A stretch of 64,000 nucleotides of DNA from the NCBI RefSeq assembly GCF_008297955.1, contig NZ_VTPY01000008.1, positions 124,001 through 188,000 on the forward strand, written 5' to 3'. Made by a program: the position numbers and the translations under genes. This DNA is from Billgrantia pellis (GTDB lineage: Bacteria; Pseudomonadota; Gammaproteobacteria; Pseudomonadales; Halomonadaceae). Below, piece after piece: positions 46,150-54,025 of this stretch. Under the pieces are notes generated by a model. It was not told the origin of the DNA and made no database searches. It saw only the letters and a program-made list of their open reading frames with translations. Positions within the stretch are counted from its first letter, which is position 1. Every line of letters begins with the position of its first letter.

Positions 46150-46938
46150 ATGAAGCAATCCTCTAGCGTCAGCACCGGCGTTGGCCAGAAAGCCCCTTCC
46201 CGGCCCGAAAGCGTCAAGACGGCAGCCCGTACCCTGAGCCTCTTCGAATCCTTCGCCGAAGCCCAGACCCCCCTCTCGTTGACGGATCTTGCCAAGCGCA
46301 TCGACGCCCCGGTCAGCAGTTGCCACGCCCTGGTCAAGACCCTGCAGAGCCTGGGTTACGTCTACGTATTGGAGCAAAAGAAGCGCGTCTACCCGACCAA
46401 GCGGCTGCTGCAGATCGCCCAGTCGATCGCCTCGCATGACCCGCTGCTCGAAAGTGTCTCGCCCGTGCTGCAGGACCTTCGGGATGCGCTCGGTGAAACC
46501 GTGATTCTCGGGAAGCGCCAGGACTACAGCGTGGTGTATCTCGACATCATTGAAGGCACCCATACCGTGCGCTACGCCGCGAACCCGGGTGACGCCAAAC
46601 CATTGCACTCCAGCGCCATCGGCAAGGCCATGCTCGGCGAGGAAAGCGGCGTGCGGTTGCAGAGTCTGCTGGAGCGTCTTCCTCTGCCCAGCGTGACATC
46701 GAGCACCATTACCGACCGCGACCAACTGCTGGATGACATCCTCAATGGTCAGCGACGCGGCTACTTCGTCACTCGCGGCGAGAATGTCGATGACGTGATG
46801 GCGCTCGCTATCGCCCGACCGGTATTCGGTGAAACATTAGGACTGGCCATTGCCGGGCCAATGGAGCGTATGTCCCGTCACTATGAACGGTACCGCGAGA
46901 CCCTGATCCGTCATGGTGACCGGCTGGCCTCGCTCTGA
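46150..46938 (+). CDS. IclR-family transcriptional regulator
   Basis: This 262-residue regulator has an N-terminal winged HTH (AARTLSLFESFAEAQTPLSLTDLAKRIDAPVSSCHALVKTLQSLGYV) and a GAF-like C-terminal effector domain (AIGKAMLGEESG, GYFVTRGENVDDVMALAIARPVFG). It is divergent from the TAXI transporter genes and likely controls them. Its 3' end overlaps the convergent MFS gene by 28 bp. Confidence 0.87.
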   Translation: MKQSSSVSTGVGQKAPSRPESVKTAARTLSLFESFAEAQTPLSLTDLAKRIDAPVSSCHALVKTLQSLGYVYVLEQKKRVYPTKRLLQIAQSIASHDPLLESVSPVLQDLRDALGETVILGKRQDYSVVYLDIIEGTHTVRYAANPGDAKPLHSSAIGKAMLGEESGVRLQSLLERLPLPSVTSSTITDRDQLLDDILNGQRRGYFVTRGENVDDVMALAIARPVFGETLGLAIAGPMERMSRHYERYRETLIRHGDRLASL

Positions 46939-48170
46939 GGAGACGTCTCCGATTCCCGAATCGCGCGGCGCAGACAGAAAAGCGCCATTAGCGATGCCAA
47001 ACCCGGAAGTAGGAAGCCGACGGAATAGTTACCTCCCAGCGAGACGATGACACTAAACAGCGCGGGTCCAGTCAGCACACCCATGTAGGTCAGCACCAGT
47101 ACCGCGGCAGTGGCCTCACTCACCTCGACCTGGGGGCTGCGCCGCGCCACCTCCGAAAGATACACGCCGTTCCAGCCTATCGCGGTGACCCCGGCCGCAC
47201 TCAGCAGTCCTATCACCAGCCAGACCGGAGTGCCTGGCCCCAACAGTGAGACCGCGACGAACAACACCAACATGGCAATGGCCAGGCCGCACAATACGGG
47301 CACGCTCCTTCCCAAGCGGTCGGCCAGCATCCCCCAGCCAACTCGGCCAACGACCCCCGAAGCGTGAACGACCGACATGATCACCCCGGCCGTGATCAGG
47401 GTAATCAGCAGCTCTTCCACCATGAACGCCACGGTAAAACTCAGCAGCGACAACTGAGCCGCAGCCAGACAGAACCCGGCCATTCCCAGCCACAGAATCG
47501 GCGGGCGTCGATAGAGGACGGCGAGGCTGCCGGAGCCCCGCAGCAGCGTGGCGGGCGCGCGGTCACTGTCCCACTCGCGGCGCCGCAGCTGCAATGCCAA
47601 AGTAGTGAACAGCGCGGCCAGGCTCAAGACAAAAAACGCGGCGTGCCAGCTCCAGGCTTGGGCAAGCGATGGTGCCAGGGAGCCCGATAGCACACCGCCC
47701 AGCGGCACACCGGACTGCTTGATCGAATAGAGCAGGTTGCGATGGCGCAGCGGCGTATAACGCGCCAGGAGCTGTGCGGCCGCGGGGTTGGTCAACCCGT
47801 AGGCAACGCCGAGAAGCAGCGTGGTAAGCAGCAGCGCGGCCGGCGTACTACCCCCTGCTACCGCGCAGCCCACCATCACTAGCGCCATGGCCACCTGACT
47901 AGAGCGACAGGCACCGAGGCGCCGAGCCAACGATCCCGCCTGCAACGACACCAGCATGGCAATCCCATACAGCAAGCTCACCTGCAACCCCACCAGGCCA
48001 GTGGGAATGCTGAAGTCGGCCGCGATCTGTGGTGCCAATACGGGTACCAGCAGCATGGCGGCACTGGTCAATGCCTGCACCCAAGTGGTGGACACCACCA
48101 CGATCCAAATCTCCCGTCTAGAAGTGAGGGAAGGGTCGGGTGGCGTGATGAGCCGTGGGGACTTTGGCAT
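46911..48170 (-). CDS. MFS transporter
   Basis: This 419-residue 12-helix major facilitator protein has the first-half loop RRLGACRSSQVAM and second-half GMLADRLGRSVPVLCGLA (about residue 275), matching the GxxxDRxGR motif A. It is divergent from the B12-mutase operon across about 135 bp, so it may import that pathway's substrate or be regulated with it. No drug-export signature stands out. Substrate unknown. Confidence 0.85.
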   Translation of the reverse strand: MPKSPRLITPPDPSLTSRREIWIVVVSTTWVQALTSAAMLLVPVLAPQIAADFSIPTGLVGLQVSLLYGIAMLVSLQAGSLARRLGACRSSQVAMALVMVGCAVAGGSTPAALLLTTLLLGVAYGLTNPAAAQLLARYTPLRHRNLLYSIKQSGVPLGGVLSGSLAPSLAQAWSWHAAFFVLSLAALFTTLALQLRRREWDSDRAPATLLRGSGSLAVLYRRPPILWLGMAGFCLAAAQLSLLSFTVAFMVEELLITLITAGVIMSVVHASGVVGRVGWGMLADRLGRSVPVLCGLAIAMLVLFVAVSLLGPGTPVWLVIGLLSAAGVTAIGWNGVYLSEVARRSPQVEVSEATAAVLVLTYMGVLTGPALFSVIVSLGGNYSVGFLLPGLASLMALFCLRRAIRESETSPQSEASRSP

Positions 48171-48223
48171 GCCATGCCTCCTTACGCATCGGTGTGCTCC
48201 CCAAACGTGATGTGGTGCTTAAC

Positions 48224-48247
48224 TTGACATATAATTTCACATATAAG
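48224..48247 (+). promoter_or_regulatory. Promoter region of the B12-mutase operon
   Basis: In the short divergent gap a TTGACA (48,224-48,229) lies in an A+T-rich stretch with two ACATATAA copies (48,228-48,235 and 48,239-48,246), exactly 11 bp apart. That spacing suits a regulator binding on one face of the helix. TTCACA at 48,235-48,240 is an alternative -35 box. Confidence 0.35.
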
Positions 48248-48305
48248 TATGTTTATTCATAATACGGAAATAAACAACGCCAACATTTTCCGTCGGAGCG
48301 CCCCC

Positions 48306-49082
48306 ATGGCCGAACACCTCCTTGTCGATGCGCAAGGCCCTCTGCTGAGGGTGACCATCCATCGTCCCGAGAAGCGAAACGCTCTATCTCGTGCTGTGCT
48401 CAATGGGCTCGCCGATGTCTTCACTGAGCAAGCCGCCGATCCCCGATGGAAAGTGGTCGTGCTGATCGGTGCCGGCGACAAGAGCTTCGCCGCTGGAGGC
48501 GATCTTCGGGATCTCGCTCAGGTGCGCAGCGAAGAGCAGGCCACCGCCATGAGCCACGAGGCAAGGCGCGCGCTCGATGCGGTGAGCCGGTTTCCGGTTC
48601 CCGTCATAGCCGCTCTCAATGGCGATGCCATTGGCGGTGGCGCGGAACTTGCCGTGGCTTGCGATTTCATCATCGCCCCACCCACCAGCCGCATTGGCTT
48701 TATACAGGGCAGGCTCAACATCACGACCGCCTGGGGCGGCGGCGCTCGCCTGCTGAGTCGCCTTCCGGCACCGCTGGCATTGCGCTTGCTGACCCGCTCC
48801 GAGCTACTCGACGCCCATGCCGCACAGCGCATCGGCTTGATTGACCACGTGGCCGAGGCGGGTCAGACGCTCGAGCAGTGTGTCGAGCAGTTCACCAAGC
48901 CCATGCTTGCCCAGGCACCTCAGGTTCTGCGGGGCTTCAAGGCCCTGGCGCTGAGCCATGCCGACGGTCTGACGAAAGCGGAACTTGCCAAGATCGAGAC
49001 CCACCATCTCGTCGCCACCTGGACGCATGACGATCACTGGGAAGCCGCCGACAAGGTTCTGAAGACGAGGAAATCTTCATGA
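48306..49082 (+). CDS. Enoyl-CoA hydratase/isomerase family protein
   Basis: This 258-residue crotonase-fold protein has RPEKRNALSRAVLNGL near residue 20, the first oxyanion strand AGGDLRDL near 65, and NGDAIGGGAELAVACDFIIA near 103-122, in which the Gly-rich turn and Glu match hydratases. The ATG at 48,306 is used because it gives the usual N-terminus. It overlaps the mutase gene by 4 bp (ATGA), the first of a tightly coupled B12-enzyme operon. It would hydrate or dehydrate the CoA ester before or after rearrangement. Confidence 0.88.
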   Translation: MAEHLLVDAQGPLLRVTIHRPEKRNALSRAVLNGLADVFTEQAADPRWKVVVLIGAGDKSFAAGGDLRDLAQVRSEEQATAMSHEARRALDAVSRFPVPVIAALNGDAIGGGAELAVACDFIIAPPTSRIGFIQGRLNITTAWGGGARLLSRLPAPLALRLLTRSELLDAHAAQRIGLIDHVAEAGQTLEQCVEQFTKPMLAQAPQVLRGFKALALSHADGLTKAELAKIETHHLVATWTHDDHWEAADKVLKTRKSS

Positions 49083-50689
49083 GCGATTCCGAAAGCCGCA
49101 CACCGCCTATTCCCGAGCCGCGCACCGCCTCCGGTATCGAGATTCCCGAGCGAATCACCCCCGACATGCTCCGCCACCCCGACCCAGGCACCCCCGGCGA
49201 GCCCCCCTACACACGCGGCATCTTCCCTAACGGCTACCGCGGGCGGCTATGGACGTTTCGCCAATACTCCGGCTTCGGCACCGCAGAGGATACCAACGCA
49301 CGCTATCGCTTCTTGCTGGAAAGCGGCCAGACCGGCCTGTCGGTGGCCCTCGATCTGCCCACCCAATGCGGCTTCGATCCCAACGACCCCATGGCGCGCT
49401 CCGAAGTGGGCAAGGTGGGTGTCTCGTTATCCAGCCTCGCCGAAGCGGAGATCCTCTTCGATGGCATCGACCTGAGCGGTATTTCCACTTCCTTCACCAT
49501 CAATGGTACCGCCGCCATCGTCTATGCCATGTACTGTGCGGTGGCTGACAAACAAGGAGTGCCGCGCGAAAAACTCACCGGCACCATCCAGAACGACATT
49601 CTCAAGGAGTACGTGGCCCGCGGCACCTGGATCTTTCCTGTGCGTCCCTCCATGCGCCTGATCTCGGACACAATCCTGTTCTCCAACCGCGAAACCCCGC
49701 GTTTCAACCCGATCAGTATCGCCGGCGCCCACGTGCGCGACGCTGGCGCTACTGCTGTCGAGGAACTGGGCTATACCCTGGCCAATGGCCTGGCCTACGT
49801 GGAAGAACTGATTCGTCGTGGCGGCGATGCCGCCAAGTTCGCCAACCGGCTGAGCTTCTTCTTTTACGTCCACATGGATTTCTTCGAGGAAATCTGCAAA
49901 TTCCGCGCGGCACGTCGCCTTTGGGCAGCACTGCTGGAGGAGCGCTTCGACATCACCGACCCGAAGGCGCAGCGCTTCCGTTTCGGGGTGGTCTGCGGGG
50001 GTTCCTCGCTGACCGCCGCCCAGCCTTACAACAACATCGTGCGCGTAGGCATCGAGACGCTGGCAGCCACCCTGGGCGGCGCGCAGTCGATCTTCACCTG
50101 CGCCTACGACGAGGCTTTCCAGATTCCTACCGAGTTCAGCGCCGAGATTGCCCTGCGCACCCAGCAGATCATCGCCTACGAGAGCGGCATCTCGAAGATC
50201 GTGGACCCCTTGGGGGGGAGCCACTATGTGGAATGGCTGACCGACAAGATGGAAGAGGAGACGCGCCGGGTCATTGAGGAAATTGACGAATACGGCGGCG
50301 TGGAGAAGGCGATCGAGGATGGCTACCTGCAGGCGCGCATCGCCGAGCGTGCCCATGAGCGCAAACAGATGGTCGACAAGGGAGAGACCGTCATCGTCGG
50401 GCAAAACTACTTCCGTCGCGACGATCAGACCGACGACTTCGGGGAAGTGTTCAAGGTTGATCCGCAGGCTGCCCAGCGGGTCCAGGAGAAGTATCAGCGC
50501 GTCATGGCCGAGCGAGACTCAGCCAAGGTGGAGCAGACGCTGAAAGCGCTGGAACGGGCCGCAGCGAAGGATGATGAAAATCTCATGCCATACCTGATCG
50601 ACTGCTGCCACGCCTATGCCACGGTGGGCGAGATGGTCGCCACGCTCAAATTGCAATGGGGCGAATTTCAGGAACCCATTCGTCTATGA
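49079..50689 (+). CDS. Methylmalonyl-CoA mutase-type acyl-CoA mutase, large subunit
   Basis: This 536-residue catalytic TIM-barrel subunit lacks a cobalamin domain, which is encoded by the separate small subunit downstream. LTGTIQNDILKEYVARGTWIFPVRPSMRLISD is the core signature. Tyr63 (FRQYSGFG) and Arg181 (ARGTWIF) stand at the positions of Tyr89 and Arg207 in Propionibacterium methylmalonyl-CoA mutase, with an identical 118-residue spacing. In 2-hydroxyisobutyryl-CoA mutase these are Ile and Gln. This favours a substrate with a free carboxylate, such as methyl- or ethylmalonyl-CoA. The exact substrate stays open because short split mutases include several specificities. Confidence 0.87.
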   Translation: MSDSESRTPPIPEPRTASGIEIPERITPDMLRHPDPGTPGEPPYTRGIFPNGYRGRLWTFRQYSGFGTAEDTNARYRFLLESGQTGLSVALDLPTQCGFDPNDPMARSEVGKVGVSLSSLAEAEILFDGIDLSGISTSFTINGTAAIVYAMYCAVADKQGVPREKLTGTIQNDILKEYVARGTWIFPVRPSMRLISDTILFSNRETPRFNPISIAGAHVRDAGATAVEELGYTLANGLAYVEELIRRGGDAAKFANRLSFFFYVHMDFFEEICKFRAARRLWAALLEERFDITDPKAQRFRFGVVCGGSSLTAAQPYNNIVRVGIETLAATLGGAQSIFTCAYDEAFQIPTEFSAEIALRTQQIIAYESGISKIVDPLGGSHYVEWLTDKMEEETRRVIEEIDEYGGVEKAIEDGYLQARIAERAHERKQMVDKGETVIVGQNYFRRDDQTDDFGEVFKVDPQAAQRVQEKYQRVMAERDSAKVEQTLKALERAAAKDDENLMPYLIDCCHAYATVGEMVATLKLQWGEFQEPIRL

Positions 50690-50723
50690 GCCGGCCCTCA
50701 CCCATTCCCAGTGGAGACACCCC

Positions 50724-51119
50724 ATGAGCTTGAAAGGCAAGAGAATACTGATCGCCAAGCCCGGCCTGGACGGCCATGACGTGGGCGCTAAGGTCATCGC
50801 CCTGGCGCTTCGTGATGCCGGTGCTGACGTCATCTACACCGGGCTGCGTAAAAGCTCGGCATATATCGCCAAGGTGGCGGTGGATGAGGACGTGGACGTA
50901 GTGGGCCTGAGCATGCTGTCCGGCAGCCACATGGCGCTGGTCAGCGACACCATACGCTGCCTGGAAGAGTACGACGCCAGCGACATCAAGATCTTCGTGG
51001 GCGGTACCATCCCCGAGAAGGACCGCGCGGCCCTGATCGAAGCTGGGGTATGCGGCGTATTCACCGCCGACATGCCATTGGAAGACGTCATACGCGCCAT
51101 CGAGAGGGAGCTATCATGA
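50724..51119 (+). CDS. Acyl-CoA mutase small subunit (B12-binding)
   Basis: This 131-residue flavodoxin-like cobalamin domain has the base-off motif DGHDVG (Asp16, His18, Gly21; His18 is the lower Co ligand), SMLSGSHM near residue 69 and VGGTIP near 93. It completes the large subunit encoded 34 bp upstream. GTGGAG precedes the ATG. Its last codon overlaps the start of the CoA transferase (ATGA). Split large/small organisation is typical of archaeal-type, hydroxyisobutyryl- and isobutyryl-CoA mutases. Confidence 0.92.
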   Translation: MSLKGKRILIAKPGLDGHDVGAKVIALALRDAGADVIYTGLRKSSAYIAKVAVDEDVDVVGLSMLSGSHMALVSDTIRCLEEYDASDIKIFVGGTIPEKDRAALIEAGVCGVFTADMPLEDVIRAIERELS

Positions 51120-52294
51120 ACCATACTGCCGCTCCCTCTGGCCCGCTCAGCGGAATCCGTATCCTCGAGGTGAGCCACATGCTGGCGGGCCCCTACTGCG
51201 GCATGTTGCTTGCCGACCTGGGTGCCGAGGTGATCAAAATCGAGGCTCCTGGTAAGGGCGACATCGGCCGCCAGATCAGCCCCCACTTCATCGGCCCTCA
51301 CAACGCCTATTTCGCCAGCCTCAACCGCAACAAGCGCAGCGTCAGTCTGGACCTGAGCAATGAGGCGGGACAGCAGCGCCTAGGCGAACTGGCAGTCAAT
51401 TCACACGCTCTTCTCACCAATGTGCGGCCCGCGGCAGTGCGCAAGCTGGGGCTGACCTATGAGGCCCTGCGCAAGCACAACGACAAGATCGTCTGTCTTG
51501 CATTGACAGGCTTCGGTCTTGAAGGCCCTTTCGCCGAGAAACCCGCCTATGACTACGTCATTCAAGCCTTGGCCGGTGTCATGGCCATGACCGGCGATCC
51601 GAATGGCCCGCCAGTGAAGACCGGCTACTCCGTGGTCGACAACTCCGCCGGGATCATGGGCGCCTTGGGGCTTACCGCCAAGCTGGTCGAGGGCAAGGGC
51701 GGCCAGGTGGATGTTTCCCTCTACGACACCATGCTCTCGCAACTCAACTACCTGGCAGGGGGTTACCTCAACGCCGGACAAAAGGCACAGCGCTATCCCG
51801 GCGGCGGACACCCCTATATCGTCCCGGCCCAGATCTTTCCTACCCTGGATGGTCACTTGGCACTGTTCATCACGCATGACGGTTTCTGGGCGGACTTCTG
51901 CCGTGAAATCGGTTGCGAAGCCTGGATCACCGATACGCGCTACGCCACGATGGCCGCACGCACCGCGAATCGCGAGGCGGTAATCGCCGATGTACAGGCG
52001 GTGCTGGCCACGGGCTCCACCGACAGCTGGGTCGAACGACTCGCCCCCCTAGGCGTGGTCGTAGCCGGGGTCCAGAGCCTCGAGGATGCCTTAGAGTCTG
52101 AGTTGACGCGCTCACGCCAGATGGTCGTCTCGGTGCCCACGCCACATGGTGAGATCCGCATGGTGGGAAATCCCATCAAGCTCCAAGGCCAGCCGCCCCA
52201 CTACGGCCCGCCGCCACTGCTTGACGAAGATGCTGGGGAGCTAGAAGAACTGGATGGGCAGAGTCACGTTTCGTACAACGCTAGCGGAGGCTGA
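51116..52294 (+). CDS. CaiB/BaiF-family CoA transferase (class III)
   Basis: This 392-residue protein has GIRILEVSHMLAGPYCGMLLADLGAEVIKIE at the N-terminus and NKRSVSLDL and YDYVIQALAGVMAMTG near residues 145-160, where the Asp of the YDYVIQ segment is the acyl-anhydride nucleophile of family III. It activates or exchanges the acid with a CoA donor without ATP. It is translationally coupled with the mutase small subunit, so it probably charges the pathway's carboxylic acid with CoA. Confidence 0.9.
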   Translation: MNHTAAPSGPLSGIRILEVSHMLAGPYCGMLLADLGAEVIKIEAPGKGDIGRQISPHFIGPHNAYFASLNRNKRSVSLDLSNEAGQQRLGELAVNSHALLTNVRPAAVRKLGLTYEALRKHNDKIVCLALTGFGLEGPFAEKPAYDYVIQALAGVMAMTGDPNGPPVKTGYSVVDNSAGIMGALGLTAKLVEGKGGQVDVSLYDTMLSQLNYLAGGYLNAGQKAQRYPGGGHPYIVPAQIFPTLDGHLALFITHDGFWADFCREIGCEAWITDTRYATMAARTANREAVIADVQAVLATGSTDSWVERLAPLGVVVAGVQSLEDALESELTRSRQMVVSVPTPHGEIRMVGNPIKLQGQPPHYGPPPLLDEDAGELEELDGQSHVSYNASGG

Positions 52295-52295
52295 C

Positions 52296-53234
52296 ATGAG
52301 TGGTCTTGCCCCTCGTTCGCGCCGCGCGCTTGGCCGCGAGCTGACCCGCCTGGCCCAGGCGTCGGTGGCGGAGAGCCTGGCACACAGTGCTCAGCGCCCC
52401 GAACCTTCCATGGAGACGGCACGTATCGGTTTTACCGGCGCACCTGGCGCCGGCAAGAGTACCCTGATCAGTCGGCTCGCCAGGCTTCGGTTGGCCGCCT
52501 GCCGCGACCAAGGCGGCGTCGCCATCCTCGGCATCGATCCCACCAGCCCACTGACCGGTGGTTCGATTCTCGGCGACCGCATCCGCATGGATGCCATCGC
52601 CAACGAACCAGAACTCTACATTCGCTCGCTGGCTAGCCGCAGTTCCAACGACGGTCTGGCAGACAACGTCCTGGATCTACTGGTAACCGTAGAGAGTTAC
52701 GGATTTCGTGAAGTGCTGCTGGAAACGGTAGGCGTGGGCCAGGCCGAGCACGCCATTCGCCACTCGGTGGACACCTTGGTGATGGTCCTGCAGCCCAACG
52801 CCGGCGATGCCATCCAGGCGATGAAATCAGGGGTTCTCGAACTGGCCGATATCTACGTCATCAACAAGGCCGACCTTCCCGGCGCCAAGAAGAGTGCGTC
52901 GGAAATCCGCGGCATCGTTCAGCGCTCTCAGGCAGCGTGGCGCGCCCCAGTGATCGAGATCAGCCAGCAACACGGAGAGGGGCTGGCCAAGCTGGATTCG
53001 GCCATCAGTGAACATCTCGCCTGGCAGGCAGAGCACCGCAATGCCAGCGAAACGTTGCGCCGACGCCGTCATTATCACGTCCAATCGTTGATCGTGCGCC
53101 GGGTCGCCGAGCTGCTGGATCACCGGCCCCAACTGCTCGATACGACGAATCTGGCAGAGAGCTATGCCGAAATCCTTCAGTTACTCGCCAGTGATGCCAA
53201 GCGATACTCCCGGCAGGAGGAAACGGGATGGTAA
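52296..53234 (+). CDS. meaB: MeaB/ArgK-type G-protein chaperone of the B12 mutase
   Basis: This 312-residue GTPase has the P-loop GAPGAGKST at residues 48-56, GIDPTSPLTGGSILGDR (switch region), LLETVGVGQAE near residue 147 and NKADLPGA near 200 (NKxD guanine motif). MeaB protects the mutase and controls cofactor loading and release. It starts 1 bp after the CoA transferase stop, and its own end overlaps the adenosyltransferase start by 7 bp. Confidence 0.92.
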   Translation: MSGLAPRSRRALGRELTRLAQASVAESLAHSAQRPEPSMETARIGFTGAPGAGKSTLISRLARLRLAACRDQGGVAILGIDPTSPLTGGSILGDRIRMDAIANEPELYIRSLASRSSNDGLADNVLDLLVTVESYGFREVLLETVGVGQAEHAIRHSVDTLVMVLQPNAGDAIQAMKSGVLELADIYVINKADLPGAKKSASEIRGIVQRSQAAWRAPVIEISQQHGEGLAKLDSAISEHLAWQAEHRNASETLRRRRHYHVQSLIVRRVAELLDHRPQLLDTTNLAESYAEILQLLASDAKRYSRQEETGW

Positions 53235-53377
53235 AACTCAACAAAATCTATACCCGCACCGGCGACAAGGGACAGACTGGCCTCGGCGACGGCACTCGGG
53301 TCGCAAAACATGATCTGCGAGTGGCAGCCTACGGAAGCAAGAAGCCCCGCCCAGCAGTGAACGACGCCCACGAGTAG
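53228..53377 (+). pseudogene. Truncated PduO-type cob(I)alamin adenosyltransferase
   Basis: The first 36 residues (MVKLNKIYTRTGDKGQTGLG through LRVAAYG) match the N-terminus of PduO/MMAB adenosyltransferase, including the ATP-binding TRTGDKG loop. The similarity then stops abruptly, and 13 unrelated residues end at TAG, giving 49 residues instead of the usual 180-190. The helical bundle that binds cobalamin is absent, so this copy cannot work. The break lies near 53,335, 450 bp from the att-like site of the mobile element. A second adenosyltransferase elsewhere must serve the mutase. Confidence 0.85.
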
Positions 53378-53405
53378 GGCGATTCATTCAGAAACTGGCA
53401 CTTAA

Positions 53406-53442
53406 GGCCTGAGCCCTGTACAGCATGGGGCTCAGGCCCTTT
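53406..53442 (+). terminator. Strong hairpin terminator
   Basis: An 11-bp perfect stem (GGCCTGAGCCC at 53,406-53,416 and its complement at 53,428-53,438) with an 11-nt loop is followed by CTTTCG on +. It ends the mutase operon. The stretch from here to the att-like site (53,443-53,784) has only degenerate open frames and no supported gene. Confidence 0.7.
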
Positions 53443-53784
53443 CGTTCCAGACTATTACACTCGTGGTTGTGGTATTGAATGTAACGGCTGATACGTTGCC
53501 CTCAGTGTCAGGCTTAATGTCATGCCCTCTGATACCCTGTTCTTATAGACCGACCAAGAGGCAATGCCCTCGGCGTGCTGGTGGCGCTCGGCGCGCTGGC
53601 GGGACTTCAGGTAGATGGGTCAGCCACATACAGTCTCCTACTCGAGAGCGTGGGTGTCTCGAGAGTATGGCGAATGATCTCTCCCTTTGCCGTTAGCAAA
53701 TCCTCTTCGCGGTCTACTCCAGACCCTAAATCCTTCCTAGCTTTGTGCGGTATTCGCTAGCGCTGCCCTATGGCCGCCTGGATT

Positions 53785-53830
53785 TGGTGGGCCCAGCTGG
53801 ACTCGAACCAGCGACCAAGGGATTATGAGT
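53785..53830 (-). repeat. 3' fragment of tRNA-Ile2(CAT): attachment site of the mobile element
   Basis: On - this reads from the anticodon loop ACTCATAA through the variable loop and T arm (CTGGTTCGAGTCCAG) to TGGGCCCA plus CCA. The sequence is close to the 3' part of the E. coli ileX-type gene. No D arm or matching 5' acceptor strand lies on the other side, so this is not a complete tRNA. A duplicated tRNA 3' end is what a tyrosine-recombinase element leaves at one junction; the intact gene would then be at the far, unseen end of the element. Confidence 0.75.
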
Positions 53831-53846
53831 TCGCTTTTAAAACAAT

Positions 53847-53916
53847 AAGTTACTGACAAAAAAGGAAAAGCAACCGTAATCAAGCGAAAGGTACAGTCCT
53901 TTAGAATCAGTAACTT
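53847..53916. repeat. Inverted repeat next to the attachment site
   Basis: AAGTTACTGA (53,847-53,856) and TCAGTAACTT (53,907-53,916) are perfect 10-bp inverted repeats 50 bp apart, 17 bp inside the tRNA fragment. They could be binding sites of the integrase or excisionase. Confidence 0.5.
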
Positions 53917-53950
53917 AGCGAAAGTTGAGGATAGCATAGGAAGCTGGCGT

Positions 53951-53972
53951 GTGTACCGGTGGTGTACCGGTG
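53951..53972. repeat. Tandem 11-bp direct repeat near the element end
   Basis: GTGTACCGGTG occurs twice in immediate tandem (53,951-53,961 and 53,962-53,972). Short direct repeats beside an att core often are arm-type recombinase sites; this is an inference from position. Confidence 0.5.
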
Positions 53973-54025
53973 CGCTCGATTGTAATCTACCATACGGTCA
54001 ATATGGATTTTGGTAGGAATTCAGC

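Noticed and set aside
53785-53830. A functional tRNA gene
   Set aside because: Only the 3' half is present. The bases that should pair in the anticodon stem (GCGAA against TCCCT) do not, and there is no D arm.
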